A stretch of DNA of 20,751 nucleotides from Phycisphaerales bacterium (GCA_003485185.1 DNAS01000025.1:10104-30854), one strand, 5' to 3'. Positions 12,755 to 20,751 are shown, numbered from the stretch's first letter. Notes: generated from the sequence alone by a model not told the origin. Numbers and translations: made by a program.

Positions 12755-13297
12755 ATGTCCGGCGCGGCGGAATATTTGCGGCTCGACGAGGACGCCCTGC
12801 TCGCACAGTGCGACGTGCACGTGTACAAATCGTCCGGGCCGGGCGGGCAGCACCGCAACAAGGTCTCGTCGGCCGTCCGCTTGCGGCACCGCCCCACCGG
12901 CCTGACCGTCCACGGCGACGACTCGCGATCCCAGCACGACAACCGGCGGCTGGCCGTTCGGCGTCTCCGCATGGAACTCGCCTGCCGTCTGCGGAGCAAT
13001 CTGGACGCCCCGGCCGGGCCCCCGCCCGCGCTGGCAGAGTGCCTGTTCGTCCCGCGCGGCGCGCGGGCCGGCGCAGCCGCCAAGCGCCTGGCCATCGGAC
13101 GCAAGAACGAGCGTTTCTGGACCGTCGCGGCCGTCCTGCTGGACGCCCTCGAGGCGTTCGAGGGGCGGCTGGCCGACGCGGCAGGATGGATCGGAATCTC
13201 CACCAGCAACCTGACGAGCGTACTGGAGTCGGACCGCCACCTGCTGGCGGCTGCCCAGGCGATCCGCCGCCGACACGGGCACAAGCCGCTCCAGTAG
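12755..13297 (+). CDS. Release-factor-like (RF-1 domain) protein with C-terminal HTH-like extension
   Basis: A 180-residue protein with the peptidyl-tRNA hydrolysis motif of class I release factors: KSSGPGGQHRNKVSSAVRL, with GGQ at residues 30-32. Basic, Gln/Arg-rich text follows (DDSRSQHDNRRLAVRRLR). Codon-recognition domains are absent, so it more likely acts in ribosome rescue, like ArfB- or C12orf65-type proteins, than in normal termination. Residues about 115-180 form a helical extension (ERFWTVAAVLLDALEAFEGRLADAAGWIGIST...) with an AAxxxGIST-like turn resembling a helix-turn-helix. The ATG at 12755 is preferred because upstream codons only translate the repeat cluster. No Shine-Dalgarno is seen, but TATCCT lies 7 bases before the ATG, so a leaderless mRNA is possible. 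Confidence 0.85.
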   Translation: MSGAAEYLRLDEDALLAQCDVHVYKSSGPGGQHRNKVSSAVRLRHRPTGLTVHGDDSRSQHDNRRLAVRRLRMELACRLRSNLDAPAGPPPALAECLFVPRGARAGAAAKRLAIGRKNERFWTVAAVLLDALEAFEGRLADAAGWIGISTSNLTSVLESDRHLLAAAQAIRRRHGHKPLQ

Positions 13298-13346
13298 GTC
13301 TCCGGGGCGGCTGCGATGATTCCGCTTTTCGCGCCCGCAACGCGCC

Positions 13347-13376
13347 TTGACCGCCCCTTGCACGATTCAGTACAAT
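13347..13376 (+). promoter_or_regulatory. Likely promoter of the pilus cluster
   Basis: TTGACC (13347-13352), an 18-base spacer and TACAAT (13371-13376) give five of six consensus matches in each box. This implies a long 5' leader (about 225 bases) before the ATG at 13606. The region 13298-13605 holds no supportable gene. Confidence 0.5.
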
Positions 13377-13565
13377 CCATGCAGGTGCTGGAACTGAGGA
13401 CTGCGGGCAACGCGCCATCGACGCATCGGCGCCGCGCTTCAAAACGCCATCATCCATACGTCATCCCGCCTCAGCGACAGCCTTCGGCCTCGGCCCGAGA
13501 GGGCAAACTGGTCGCGACCGACCGCATCAATGTGTGTGCTTTCGTCTGCGCACCGTGAATAGACA

Positions 13566-13588
13566 GGCAGGGCGTTTTTTGCCCCGCC
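13566..13588 (+). promoter_or_regulatory. Leader hairpin before the first pilus ATPase gene
   Basis: GGC-A-GGGC (13566-13573) pairs with GCCC-C-GCC (13581-13588) around a T-rich loop, 17 bases before the ATG. It may modulate translation. The T-run is in the loop, so it is not a standard terminator. Confidence 0.3.
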
Positions 13589-13605
13589 GCAGCCGCGAGA
13601 AGGAT

Positions 13606-15324
13606 ATGGCACAAAAGAAACGACGAAGACTCGGTGAAATCCTGGTCGAATGGGGGGTGGTGTCGCCGGCGGGCGTCGAGGAGGCGCTGGAACACGCGAG
13701 GAAGGAGAGCCTGAGAATCGGCGAGGCCCTGACCGCACTCGGGCTGGCCGACGAGGAAGACGTCACCAAGGCCCTCGCCAGCCAGTACGACATGGAGTAC
13801 ATCGACCTCGACCGCAACATCGTCATCCCCTCCGAGATGCACCTGGTCCCCGAGGACCTGATCCGCAAGCACCTCGTCCTTCCGCTGTCCAAGGAAGGCT
13901 CCCGCCTGAAGCTCATCATCACCGACCCGCTCGACCTGGAAACGCTGGACATGCTTCGGTTCCGCCTGAACAGCGAACTGGACCCCTGCCTGGCGAGCAA
14001 GACCAAGATGCGGAACTTCATCGACCGCTTCGTGCGGTCGGACATTTCCGTCGATCAGGCCGTCAAGAACATGCGGGCGGCCGACGACGACGTGGCGGCC
14101 GTCGAGGAGCAGCTCGCCGCCCAGATCGAACTGGACGAGGAATCCGCCCCGATCATCAAGCTGGTGACGATGATCATCTCCGAAGCCGTGCGGATGCGGG
14201 CCAGCGACATCCACATCGAGCCGATGACCAACCGCGTCCGCGTGCGGTACCGCGTCGACGGCGTCTGCATCGAACGCGACAACATCCCCAAACGGATGCA
14301 GGGGCCGGTGCTGAACCGCTTCAAGATCATGGCGGGCATCGACCTGGCGGAAAAACGCCTCCCCCAGGACGGCCGTATCAAGATGCGCGTGTCCAACAGC
14401 GAGATCGACTTCCGCGTCTCCAGCCTGCCCAGCTATCACGGCGAGAGCGTGGTGCTGCGTATTCTGCGTCCCGAAAGCGCCCGGCTGGGTATCCAGGCCC
14501 TCGGTTTCGAGGCCGATGAAAACGCCCATTTCCAGCGGATCATCAAACGCCCCAACGGCATCTTCCTGGTGACCGGCCCGACGGGGTCCGGTAAAACCAC
14601 TACCCTGTACGCCGCCCTGAACGAACTCAACCGCCCCGACCGGAAGATCATCACGGCCGAGGATCCCGTCGAATACAACTTCCCGGGCATCAACCAGGTG
14701 CAGGTCAACGAGCAGATCGGGCTGACATTTGCCAACATTCTTCGCGCCATGCTGCGACAAGCGCCCAACATCATCCTGGTGGGCGAAATCCGCGATATTG
14801 AGGTCGCAGAGGTCGCAATTCAGGCCGCTTTGACTGGACACTTGGTTTTCAGTACACTCCATACGAACGATGCGCCCTCCGCAATCACCCGTTTGATCGA
14901 TATGGGCGTCAAGCCGTTCCTGGTCGCCAGCAGTATTCAGGCCATCCTCGCCCAGCGACTAATCCGCGTGATCTGCCCGGAATGCAAGGAGGTCTACCCG
15001 GACCCCGACCCGAAGATGCTCCGCCTGCTGGGCTTCCGCCCCGACGAGATCAAGGCTACAACCTTCTACAGAGGGCGAGGTTGCGGCAACTGCAACGGAA
15101 CCGGCTATCGGGGGCGGCAAGGCATCTTCGAGCTGATGGAGATGACCAACCAGTTGCGGGAACTTGCCTTCACCCGCGCGCCGCTGAGCGAAATCCGAAA
15201 GACGGTTCGCGCAACGGGCATGAAGATGCTTCTGGACGACGGAAGACTGAAGATTCGCAACGGAATCACCACCCCCGAGGAGGTCGTCCGCATTGCCCAG
15301 GTGGAGGATTTTGCCGCAGAATGA
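13606..15324 (+). CDS. GspE/PilB-family assembly ATPase (first copy)
   Basis: Cytoplasmic hexameric ATPase that powers pilus or pseudopilus assembly. From the ATG at 13606 it has 572 residues. An N-terminal MshEN-type region (RRLGEILVEWGVVSPAGVEEAL, then ALASQYDMEYIDLDRN) precedes the motor: SDIHIEP, Walker A GPTGSGKT (324-331), Asp-box text DPVEYNFPG, Walker B LVGEIRD (from 391), and a zinc-binding set C457, C460, C493, C496. The frame runs upstream to 13534, but those codons add only leader sequence containing a hairpin, and AGAAGG lies just before the chosen ATG. It is separated from the pilT-like gene by 127 bases in which I see no gene. With a second family member downstream, it is uncertain which one is the pilus extension motor. 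Confidence 0.92.
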   Translation: MAQKKRRRLGEILVEWGVVSPAGVEEALEHARKESLRIGEALTALGLADEEDVTKALASQYDMEYIDLDRNIVIPSEMHLVPEDLIRKHLVLPLSKEGSRLKLIITDPLDLETLDMLRFRLNSELDPCLASKTKMRNFIDRFVRSDISVDQAVKNMRAADDDVAAVEEQLAAQIELDEESAPIIKLVTMIISEAVRMRASDIHIEPMTNRVRVRYRVDGVCIERDNIPKRMQGPVLNRFKIMAGIDLAEKRLPQDGRIKMRVSNSEIDFRVSSLPSYHGESVVLRILRPESARLGIQALGFEADENAHFQRIIKRPNGIFLVTGPTGSGKTTTLYAALNELNRPDRKIITAEDPVEYNFPGINQVQVNEQIGLTFANILRAMLRQAPNIILVGEIRDIEVAEVAIQAALTGHLVFSTLHTNDAPSAITRLIDMGVKPFLVASSIQAILAQRLIRVICPECKEVYPDPDPKMLRLLGFRPDEIKATTFYRGRGCGNCNGTGYRGRQGIFELMEMTNQLRELAFTRAPLSEIRKTVRATGMKMLLDDGRLKIRNGITTPEEVVRIAQVEDFAAE

Positions 15325-15451
15325 CCTTTTGTGTGTCCGCCATGCTACTATCGTATTCACAATGTGTTAAGCATGGACTCTTGAAATATGAGACAGTTGG
15401 GTATTTCCTGATTTCAGACTTCCGGCGAATAATTCAGCGAAAGGATGCCCG

Positions 15452-16603
15452 ATGGCTACGATCCACATAGATCGCCTTCTGGAAACCTGCATCAAACGTG
15501 GGGCCAGCGACTTGCATCTCCACGTGGGACGCCCCCCCACCCTTCGCCTTCATGGCCGTCTTCGCCCCTTGGAAACCAAGGTGCTTGAACCCGAAGACAC
15601 CATCGCCCTGATGAAGGCCATCACGCCCGAACGGGCGCAGCAGGAACTCCAGGAGCGTGGTGGAACGGACTTCGGTTTCGAGTTCGGTTCCGCGGGCCGG
15701 TTCCGCACGGCGGTATTCCAGCAGCGAGGCAACATTTCCATGACGCTTCGCTTGATCCCGTCGCGGCTGTTTTCCTTCGAGGAGATCGGTCTGCCCTCGA
15801 TCGTGCAGAGCCTGTGTCGCCGGCCTCGCGGGATGTTCCTGGTGACCGGGCCGACCGGTTCCGGAAAGACCACGACGCTGGCCACGATGATCAACTTCAT
15901 CAACGAGAACTTCGACAAACACATCATCACGGTCGAAGACCCCGTCGAATACTACCATCCGCACAAGAAATCGATCCTGAGCCAGCGTGAAGTGGGCGTG
16001 GACGTTCCGACGTTTTCCGAGGCCCTTCGCCGCGCGTTGCGTCAGGACCCGGACGTGATTCTGGTGGGCGAGCTTCGCGACCTGGAGACGATCGAGGCGG
16101 CGCTGCGAGCCGCGGAAACGGGCCACCTGGTGTTCGGCACGCTGCACACCACCAGCGCCCAGGGCACCATCACGCGTATCGTCGACCAGTTCCCGGTGGA
16201 CCAGCAGGAGCAGATCCGCATCCAGTTGTCGTCGTCGCTGGTGGCCGTGCTTTGCCAGGCGCTGATGCCCCGGGCGGACATTCGGGGGATGATCGCGGCC
16301 TTCGAGTTCATGGTGGTGACCAACGCGATCGCGAACCTGATCCGCGAAAACAAGGTATTCCGCATTCCGTCGTCGATCCAGACGGGCAAGAAGTTCGGCA
16401 TGCAGCTTCTGGACGAGCACCTGTTCAAACTGTTCGCCGAAGGGAAGATCGGCGAGGAAGACGCGATCGATCGCAGCCAGACGCCTGGCGAGATGCACGA
16501 CAAGATCGAGGCGCTCAAGGCCGGAAAGATCGCCTCCCCGATGGCGACGGCGTTTACGGCCGCCGCGGGCGAAGAAGAAGCCCCCCAGCACTTGAGGAAG
16601 TAA
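15452..16603 (+). CDS. pilT: PilT-type pilus retraction ATPase
   Basis: A 383-residue secretion-type ATPase of the PilT branch. It lacks the long N-terminal domain of PilB and starts with a short PAS-like N-domain (IDRLLETCIKRGASDLHLHVGRPPTLRLHGRL). It carries Walker A GPTGSGKT (133-140), DPVEYYHPHKKS, Walker B LVGELRD, GTLHTTSA, and the PilT signature AIANLIREN (292-300), close to the canonical AIRNLIRE. AAGGA lies upstream of the ATG. It is expected to depolymerise pili for twitching or uptake. The stop is 3 bases before the next start, so it is co-transcribed with the second assembly ATPase gene. The C-terminal about 40 residues are low-complexity. Confidence 0.93.
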   Translation: MATIHIDRLLETCIKRGASDLHLHVGRPPTLRLHGRLRPLETKVLEPEDTIALMKAITPERAQQELQERGGTDFGFEFGSAGRFRTAVFQQRGNISMTLRLIPSRLFSFEEIGLPSIVQSLCRRPRGMFLVTGPTGSGKTTTLATMINFINENFDKHIITVEDPVEYYHPHKKSILSQREVGVDVPTFSEALRRALRQDPDVILVGELRDLETIEAALRAAETGHLVFGTLHTTSAQGTITRIVDQFPVDQQEQIRIQLSSSLVAVLCQALMPRADIRGMIAAFEFMVVTNAIANLIRENKVFRIPSSIQTGKKFGMQLLDEHLFKLFAEGKIGEEDAIDRSQTPGEMHDKIEALKAGKIASPMATAFTAAAGEEEAPQHLRK

Positions 16604-16606
16604 TCC

Positions 16607-18349
16607 ATGGCGACGCCAAATGTCAGCGAACTTCGGGGCCGGCCGCTCGGACGCGTCCTGGTGAAGATGGACAAGGTCACGCGCGAGCAGGTGCACGAGG
16701 CCTTGCAGGTCCAGAAGGAAAAGGGCGGCCCGATCGGGCAGATCCTGATCGAACTGGGCTACATCGACCAGAAGACCTGCAACCTGGCGCTGGGCTTCCA
16801 GGCGGGCATGGAATACGTGGACCTTAAGCGCGCGGAGATCCAGCCGGAGGTGCTCCACCTGATCCCGGCGCAGATGGCCACCACGTACAAGGTGGTTCCG
16901 CTGGAATACGACCAGCCGACCAACCACCTGAAGGTGGCGGTGGCGTCCGCGAACAACTTTCACGCGATCGACGACCTGCGGACGCTGATGGGCTTCAACG
17001 TGACGGCCAAGATCGCCGATCCGGACGACCTGGACGCGGCGATGGCGAAGCATTTCAACGTCGACGTGGAGTCGATCGGCGACCTGATCAACGAGTTGGC
17101 GGGCGACGAGCAGTTCAGCGTGCTGGAGAACCGGGGGGAGAGCATCGACCTGGAAACGATCAAGGAGATGGCCGACTCCAACCCGGTCAAGAAGCTCGTC
17201 AACATGGTGCTGCTGGAGGCGATCCGCAACCGCGCGTCGGACATCCACTTCGAGCCGTTCGAAGAGGAGTTCAAGATGCGCTACCGCATCGACGGCCTGC
17301 TGTATGAGATGCTCCCCCCGCCGCGTTCGATCGCGGTGGCGATCGCGTCGCGCATCAAGGTCATGGCCGACCTGGACATCGCCGAGCGCCGCCTGCCGCA
17401 GGACGGGCGCATCGAGCTCGTGGTCAACGGCTCGCCCGTCGATCTGCGCGTCTCGGTGCTTCCGACGATGTTCGGCGAGAGCGTGGTGATGCGAGTTCTG
17501 GACCGCTCGAACGTTTCGCTGGACATGGAACGCCTGGGCCTCCGCGAGGACGACATCCGCGTGTTCCGCCAGTTGATCCAGCGGCCCAACGGCATCGTGA
17601 TCGTCACGGGCCCCACCGGTTCGGGCAAGACGACCACGTTGTACTCGGCCCTGAACGAGTTGAACGACGTGACGGTGAAGATCCTGACGGCCGAGGACCC
17701 GGTCGAATACGACATCGACGGGCTGATCCAGACGCAGATCAACGAGGACATCGGCCTGACGTTCGCCCGCTGCCTGCGGAGCTTCCTGCGTCAGGACCCG
17801 GACATCGTGCTGGTGGGCGAGATCCGCGACCTGGAGACGGCGGAGATTTCCGTGCAGGCGTCGCTGACGGGGCACCTGGTGTTCACGACGCTGCACACGA
17901 ACGACGCGCCGTCGTCGATCGCCCGTCTGCTGGACCTCGGCATGGAGCCGTTCCTGATCACCGCGACGCTGGAGGGGATCGTCGCGCAGCGCCTGGTGCG
18001 TCTCATCTGCCCGCGCTGCAAGGAACCCTTCCGGCCCACCGAGGAAATGCTGATGGAACTGAACCTGACGCCCGAGGACGTGCGGGGCCGCACGTTCTAT
18101 CGCGGCGCCGGGTGCGACTATTGCCGGAAGACCGGATACAGCGGTCGATTGGGCATTTACGAAATCATGCTGCTGGACGACGAAATCCGCGAGTTGATCA
18201 CCGCCCGCAGCAGCACGAACGTGTTGCGTTCGGCGTCGCGGAAGCGAGGCATGCGAACGCTGCGGGAAAGCGGCATGCTGGCGATTTACGATGGTCTGAC
18301 GACGATCGAGGAAGTCGTCGCGCAGACGATCGAGGAAGAGATGGAATAG
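16607..18349 (+). CDS. pilB: GspE/PilB-family assembly ATPase (second copy)
   Basis: 580 residues. The N-terminal MshEN-like domain reads GRPLGRVLVKMDKVTREQVHEAL ... GQILIELGYIDQKT. The motor has SDIHFEP, Walker A GPTGSGKT (335-342), DPVEYDIDG, Walker B LVGEIRDLETAE and TLHTNDAPS. The zinc set is C468, C471, C503, C506. It is paralogous to the first ATPase but not a recent duplicate by eye. The ATG is preceded by GAGGAAG overlapping the end of pilT. Because it is followed closely by a PilC-type gene and prepilins, this copy is the better candidate for PilB. Confidence 0.92.
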   Translation: MATPNVSELRGRPLGRVLVKMDKVTREQVHEALQVQKEKGGPIGQILIELGYIDQKTCNLALGFQAGMEYVDLKRAEIQPEVLHLIPAQMATTYKVVPLEYDQPTNHLKVAVASANNFHAIDDLRTLMGFNVTAKIADPDDLDAAMAKHFNVDVESIGDLINELAGDEQFSVLENRGESIDLETIKEMADSNPVKKLVNMVLLEAIRNRASDIHFEPFEEEFKMRYRIDGLLYEMLPPPRSIAVAIASRIKVMADLDIAERRLPQDGRIELVVNGSPVDLRVSVLPTMFGESVVMRVLDRSNVSLDMERLGLREDDIRVFRQLIQRPNGIVIVTGPTGSGKTTTLYSALNELNDVTVKILTAEDPVEYDIDGLIQTQINEDIGLTFARCLRSFLRQDPDIVLVGEIRDLETAEISVQASLTGHLVFTTLHTNDAPSSIARLLDLGMEPFLITATLEGIVAQRLVRLICPRCKEPFRPTEEMLMELNLTPEDVRGRTFYRGAGCDYCRKTGYSGRLGIYEIMLLDDEIRELITARSSTNVLRSASRKRGMRTLRESGMLAIYDGLTTIEEVVAQTIEEEME

Positions 18350-18419
18350 CGGCCCCGGGCGCGGCATCGCGTCCGGCGACAGTGACGAGTGACCGGAAAG
18401 CAAGGATCAGGAGCCAGCC

Positions 18420-19691
18420 ATGGCGACATTCACGTATGAAGCGTTGAACAGCGTGGGCCAGCCCGTCAAGGGCGAGGTGGACGCAACCTCTTCGGAAGAC
18501 GCCATCTCCAAGGTGCGCGCGATGGGGAACTTCCCCACGAAGATCAAGGAGAAGGCAGGTCGGGCGGGCGCCGCGCGGGCGGCGCCGGCCGCCGGCGCCC
18601 GGGGCGGCGCGCAGGCGCGGGCACCCCAGCGGCGGACCGTCGGCGCGGTATCCAAGAAGCTCCTGACGCAGTTCACCCGCCAGTTGTCCACGCTGGTGGA
18701 CGCGGGCCTGCCCCTGCTGCGTTCGCTGCGAATCCTGGAGGCCCAGCAGAAGCCGGGCATGCTCCGCGTGGCCATCCGCCTCGTCGCCGACGACGTGGAA
18801 GGCGGCGCCACCCTCTCCGAGGCCATGGCCAAGCACCCCAAGGCGTTCGACCGCCTCTACAGCAACATGGTCCGCGCGGGCGAACTGGGCGGCGTGCTCG
18901 ACCTGATCCTCCAGCGACTGGCCGACTTCATGGAAAAGTCGCAGGCGTTGAAGCGCAAGGTCATCAGCGCCATGATCTACCCCATCGCCGTCATCACCTT
19001 CGCGGTGCTGATCCTCGTGCTGCTGATGATCTTCGTGGTGCCCAAGTTCAAGGACATCTACGCGGGCATGGGCGCCAAGCTCCCCGGACTGACGCAAGGC
19101 CTGCTGGACACGTCCGAGGCCATCGCCGGCGGGTGGTGGATCGCCGTCGTCGCCCTCCCGATCGGCATCTGGATGGGCTTCCGGCTGCTGTCGCAATCGG
19201 ATGGCGGCCGGTATTTCGTCGACAGCATCAAGCTCAAAATCCCCATCTTCGGGAATATCGTCTCCAAGACTTCGGTCGCCCGGTTCAGCCGGACCCTCGG
19301 CACGCTGCTGTCGGCCGGCGTGCCGATTCTCGAGGCGCTGACGATCACCCGCGAGACCTCCGGAAACGAGGTCTTCGGGCGGGCGATGGGCAAGGTCTAC
19401 GAGGGCATCCGCGAGGGCGAGAGTTTCGCCGATCCCCTCCGCCAGGCCAAGATCGTCGAACCGATGGTGGTCAACATGATCGACGTCGGCGAGGAGACCG
19501 GCGAGCTCGACAAGATGCTCACCAAGGTCGCCGACAACTACGACGAGGAAGTCGAAACCCTTGTGGCGGGCATGACCAGCCTGCTGGAACCCGCCATGGT
19601 CATCACGCTGGGCGTGATCGTGGGCACGATCGTGCTGGCGCTGTTCCTGCCCATGCCCCGGATGCTCGACATCATCCAGGGCAGCAAGTAA
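18420..19691 (+). CDS. pilC: PilC/GspF inner-membrane platform protein
   Basis: A 423-residue platform protein connecting the assembly ATPases to pilin polymerisation. The N-terminus (MATFTYEALNSVGQPVKGEVDA) and two T2SSF repeats are typical: FTRQLSTLVDAGLPLLRSL in the first, FSRTLGTLLSAGVPILEAL in the second. Three hydrophobic segments lie at about 180-210, 237-257 and 385-412. Residues about 45-73 are an Ala/Gly/Arg/Pro low-complexity linker between the N-terminal segment and the first repeat, encoded by very GC-rich DNA. AGGAG lies 6 bases before the ATG. The gene starts 70 bases after the second ATPase gene. Confidence 0.94.
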   Translation: MATFTYEALNSVGQPVKGEVDATSSEDAISKVRAMGNFPTKIKEKAGRAGAARAAPAAGARGGAQARAPQRRTVGAVSKKLLTQFTRQLSTLVDAGLPLLRSLRILEAQQKPGMLRVAIRLVADDVEGGATLSEAMAKHPKAFDRLYSNMVRAGELGGVLDLILQRLADFMEKSQALKRKVISAMIYPIAVITFAVLILVLLMIFVVPKFKDIYAGMGAKLPGLTQGLLDTSEAIAGGWWIAVVALPIGIWMGFRLLSQSDGGRYFVDSIKLKIPIFGNIVSKTSVARFSRTLGTLLSAGVPILEALTITRETSGNEVFGRAMGKVYEGIREGESFADPLRQAKIVEPMVVNMIDVGEETGELDKMLTKVADNYDEEVETLVAGMTSLLEPAMVITLGVIVGTIVLALFLPMPRMLDIIQGSK

Positions 19692-19714
19692 CCGCCGGAG
19701 AAGGAAACACGACC

Positions 19715-20377
19715 ATGAACCATAACCGAAACATCGCCGGCGCCGCGACGGGCTTCACGCTCATCGAACTGCTGACGGTCATCCTGATCATCAGCCTGCT
19801 GGTGGGAATCCTCGTCCCGACCGTGCGGGCGGTCATCCAGGCCGCCAGCGCCGCAAACACCAACGCGACGATCCAATCGCTTTCCGGCGGAATCCAGCAG
19901 TACTACACCGAGAACAACAACGTCTATCCCGGACAGAACGTCCCCTCGACGTTCGTTTACGGCAGCCACTGGCTCATGCGGGCCATGTTCACCCGGAAGG
20001 GCGCCACGTCCGTCAACTACAGCGCCGCGCCCGCCGCCGACTTCCCCCTGGACGCTTATGTCCCGATCAAGGCCGGACTCATCCGGGACAACACGGGAAC
20101 CAACTACTCCAGCGCCTTCCTGGGCGACGGATACCCCAGCCCGATGGCGATCTGCTATTATCCGGCCCGGTTGGGCGTCAGCGGGCTTGGACAGTTTGTC
20201 GAGGGCGACAACAGCACCCATACCACCGGAAACACCGGCGGCACGTTCTCCGACTTCATCAAGGACACCCGACTCGACACCGGAGGAAACACCCCCTACC
20301 GCTCGGGCCAGTACCTGCTGATCGCGCCAGGGTCGGACCGGAAGTACTTCACGCGAGACGACGTCAAGAACTGGTAG
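19715..20377 (+). CDS. Type IV prepilin-like / pseudopilin protein
   Basis: A 220-residue secreted pilin-like protein. The class III leader is short, with cleavage predicted between G13 and F14 in ATG|FTLIELL, giving Glu at mature position 5. A hydrophobic helix (FTLIELLTVILIISLLVGIL) follows, then a coiled region, and a Tyr/Asn/Gly-rich globular part with text (QYLLIAPGSDRKYFTRDDV) recalling GspG-like or planctomycete pseudopilins. GGAGAAGG precedes the ATG. The gene is 23 bases after pilC and 9 bases before the next prepilin, so all are probably one operon. Major versus minor pilin status cannot be decided here. Confidence 0.9.
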   Translation: MNHNRNIAGAATGFTLIELLTVILIISLLVGILVPTVRAVIQAASAANTNATIQSLSGGIQQYYTENNNVYPGQNVPSTFVYGSHWLMRAMFTRKGATSVNYSAAPAADFPLDAYVPIKAGLIRDNTGTNYSSAFLGDGYPSPMAICYYPARLGVSGLGQFVEGDNSTHTTGNTGGTFSDFIKDTRLDTGGNTPYRSGQYLLIAPGSDRKYFTRDDVKNW

Positions 20378-20386
20378 GAGAAACCG

Positions 20387-20751
20387 GTGACCGCACAAGC
20401 CGACAACCTGCGAGCAAGCCGACGACGGAAACGCGAAGCGTTCACGCTGGTCGAACTCCTGACCATCATCCTGATCATCGTGTTGCTGGCCGGGCTGGGG
20501 GCGCCGTCAATCCTCAAGATGCAGGCCCAGGCCGCCCGCAGCATCTCCCTGACCACCATCCGCACGATCGACCAAGCCTGCCGGGCGTATGAGATAGACC
20601 ACAAGCAGTTTCCCCCCAGCGCCGTCAGCGACGGACTGGAGGGCAGGCATTGGCTGGTCTGGGCCCTGACCGGTTACAAGAACGACGAGATCGGCGGCGA
20701 TGGCGCGGACGGATACGGCTTCCGCATCCAGAAACCGGGGCTCGTTTACGG
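20387..20751 (+). CDS. Second type IV prepilin-like protein, cut by the window end
   Basis: An open frame from a GTG start at 20387 with AGGAG 6 bases upstream (overlapping the end of the previous gene) runs to the last base without a stop. The first 18 residues are basic (ASRRRKREA), followed by FTLVELLTIILIIVLLAGLG. The peptidase site would be A18|F19 with Glu at mature position 5, so the usual Gly at -1 is Ala. The visible globular part (YEIDHKQFPPSAVSDGLEGRHWLVWAL) resembles the previous protein in design. At least 121 residues are present; the C-terminus is outside the window. Confidence 0.88.
   Translation, partial: MTAQADNLRASRRRKREAFTLVELLTIILIIVLLAGLGAPSILKMQAQAARSISLTTIRTIDQACRAYEIDHKQFPPSAVSDGLEGRHWLVWALTGYKNDEIGGDGADGYGFRIQKPGLVY

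Noticed and set aside
15325..15451. Promoter before pilT (ATGACC ... TACTAT)
   Set aside because: The -35 match is weak and the spacer is 19 bases; not convincing enough to annotate.
15434..18403. A 989-codon open frame antisense to the pilT and second ATPase genes
   Set aside because: The plus-strand frames carry complete Walker and zinc motifs. The antisense frame is His/Arg/Gln/Asp-rich without domains, typical of the mirror of GC-rich codons.

Overview
The window looks like a chromosomal segment of a GC-rich Gram-negative-type bacterium, most plausibly a planctomycete or another PVC-group lineage. This is inference: it rests on the type IV pilus/pseudopilin gene order, the C-terminally extended release-factor-like protein, and intergenic DNA full of degenerate short repeats and hairpins. 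No rRNA or other phylogenetic marker is present to settle it.

Layout. (1) 7-2442: a complete GH94 cellobiose-phosphorylase-type gene. (2) 2443-2772: a gene-free stretch of tandem repeats and hairpins. (3) 2773-5403: an accessory stretch that reads as less GC-rich than its flanks. It holds a small membrane protein on the minus strand, tRNA-Asn(GUU), a structured non-coding element (copy A), and a two-gene operon encoding a winged-helix-like protein and a protein with a HEPN-like R-x5-H motif. (4) 5404-5673: gene-free, with a perfect palindrome. (5) 5674-10831, minus strand: a tightly packed potassium-uptake operon transcribed sensor kinase > receiver-TPR protein > RCK_N protein > RCK_N-RCK_C protein > TrkH-type channel subunit. 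(6) 10880-12447: a gene remnant containing a REP-like insertion, then copy B of the structured element, then a gene with homing-endonuclease-associated repeats and a PD-(D/E)xK-like C-terminus. (7) 12448-13297: a terminator, a second degenerate repeat cluster, and a release-factor-like gene. (8) 13606-20751, plus strand: a type IV pilus/type II secretion-like cluster of assembly ATPase, PilT, second assembly ATPase, PilC and two prepilins, the last one cut by the window end.

Most notable observation. The DNA just downstream of tRNA-Asn (3595-3810) recurs at 11253-11470, about 7.7 kb away, with almost the same length. Three hairpins are retained in both copies, including paired base changes that preserve pairing. 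Each copy lies directly upstream of a different candidate defence or mobile-element gene: the wHTH/HEPN-like pair after copy A, the endonuclease-like gene after copy B. This suggests an undescribed structured RNA or cis-regulatory leader shared by unrelated nuclease-like cargo. The structure was paired by eye and the function is not known.

How the genes work together. The Trk operon forms a plausible self-contained K+ uptake and sensing unit: membrane sensor kinase, a receiver without a DNA-binding domain, two separate RCK proteins that would gate the channel, and the channel itself. The pilus cluster supplies extension and retraction motors, the inner-membrane platform and pilin-like substrates. 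No integrase, transposase, CRISPR array or phage structural gene was seen.
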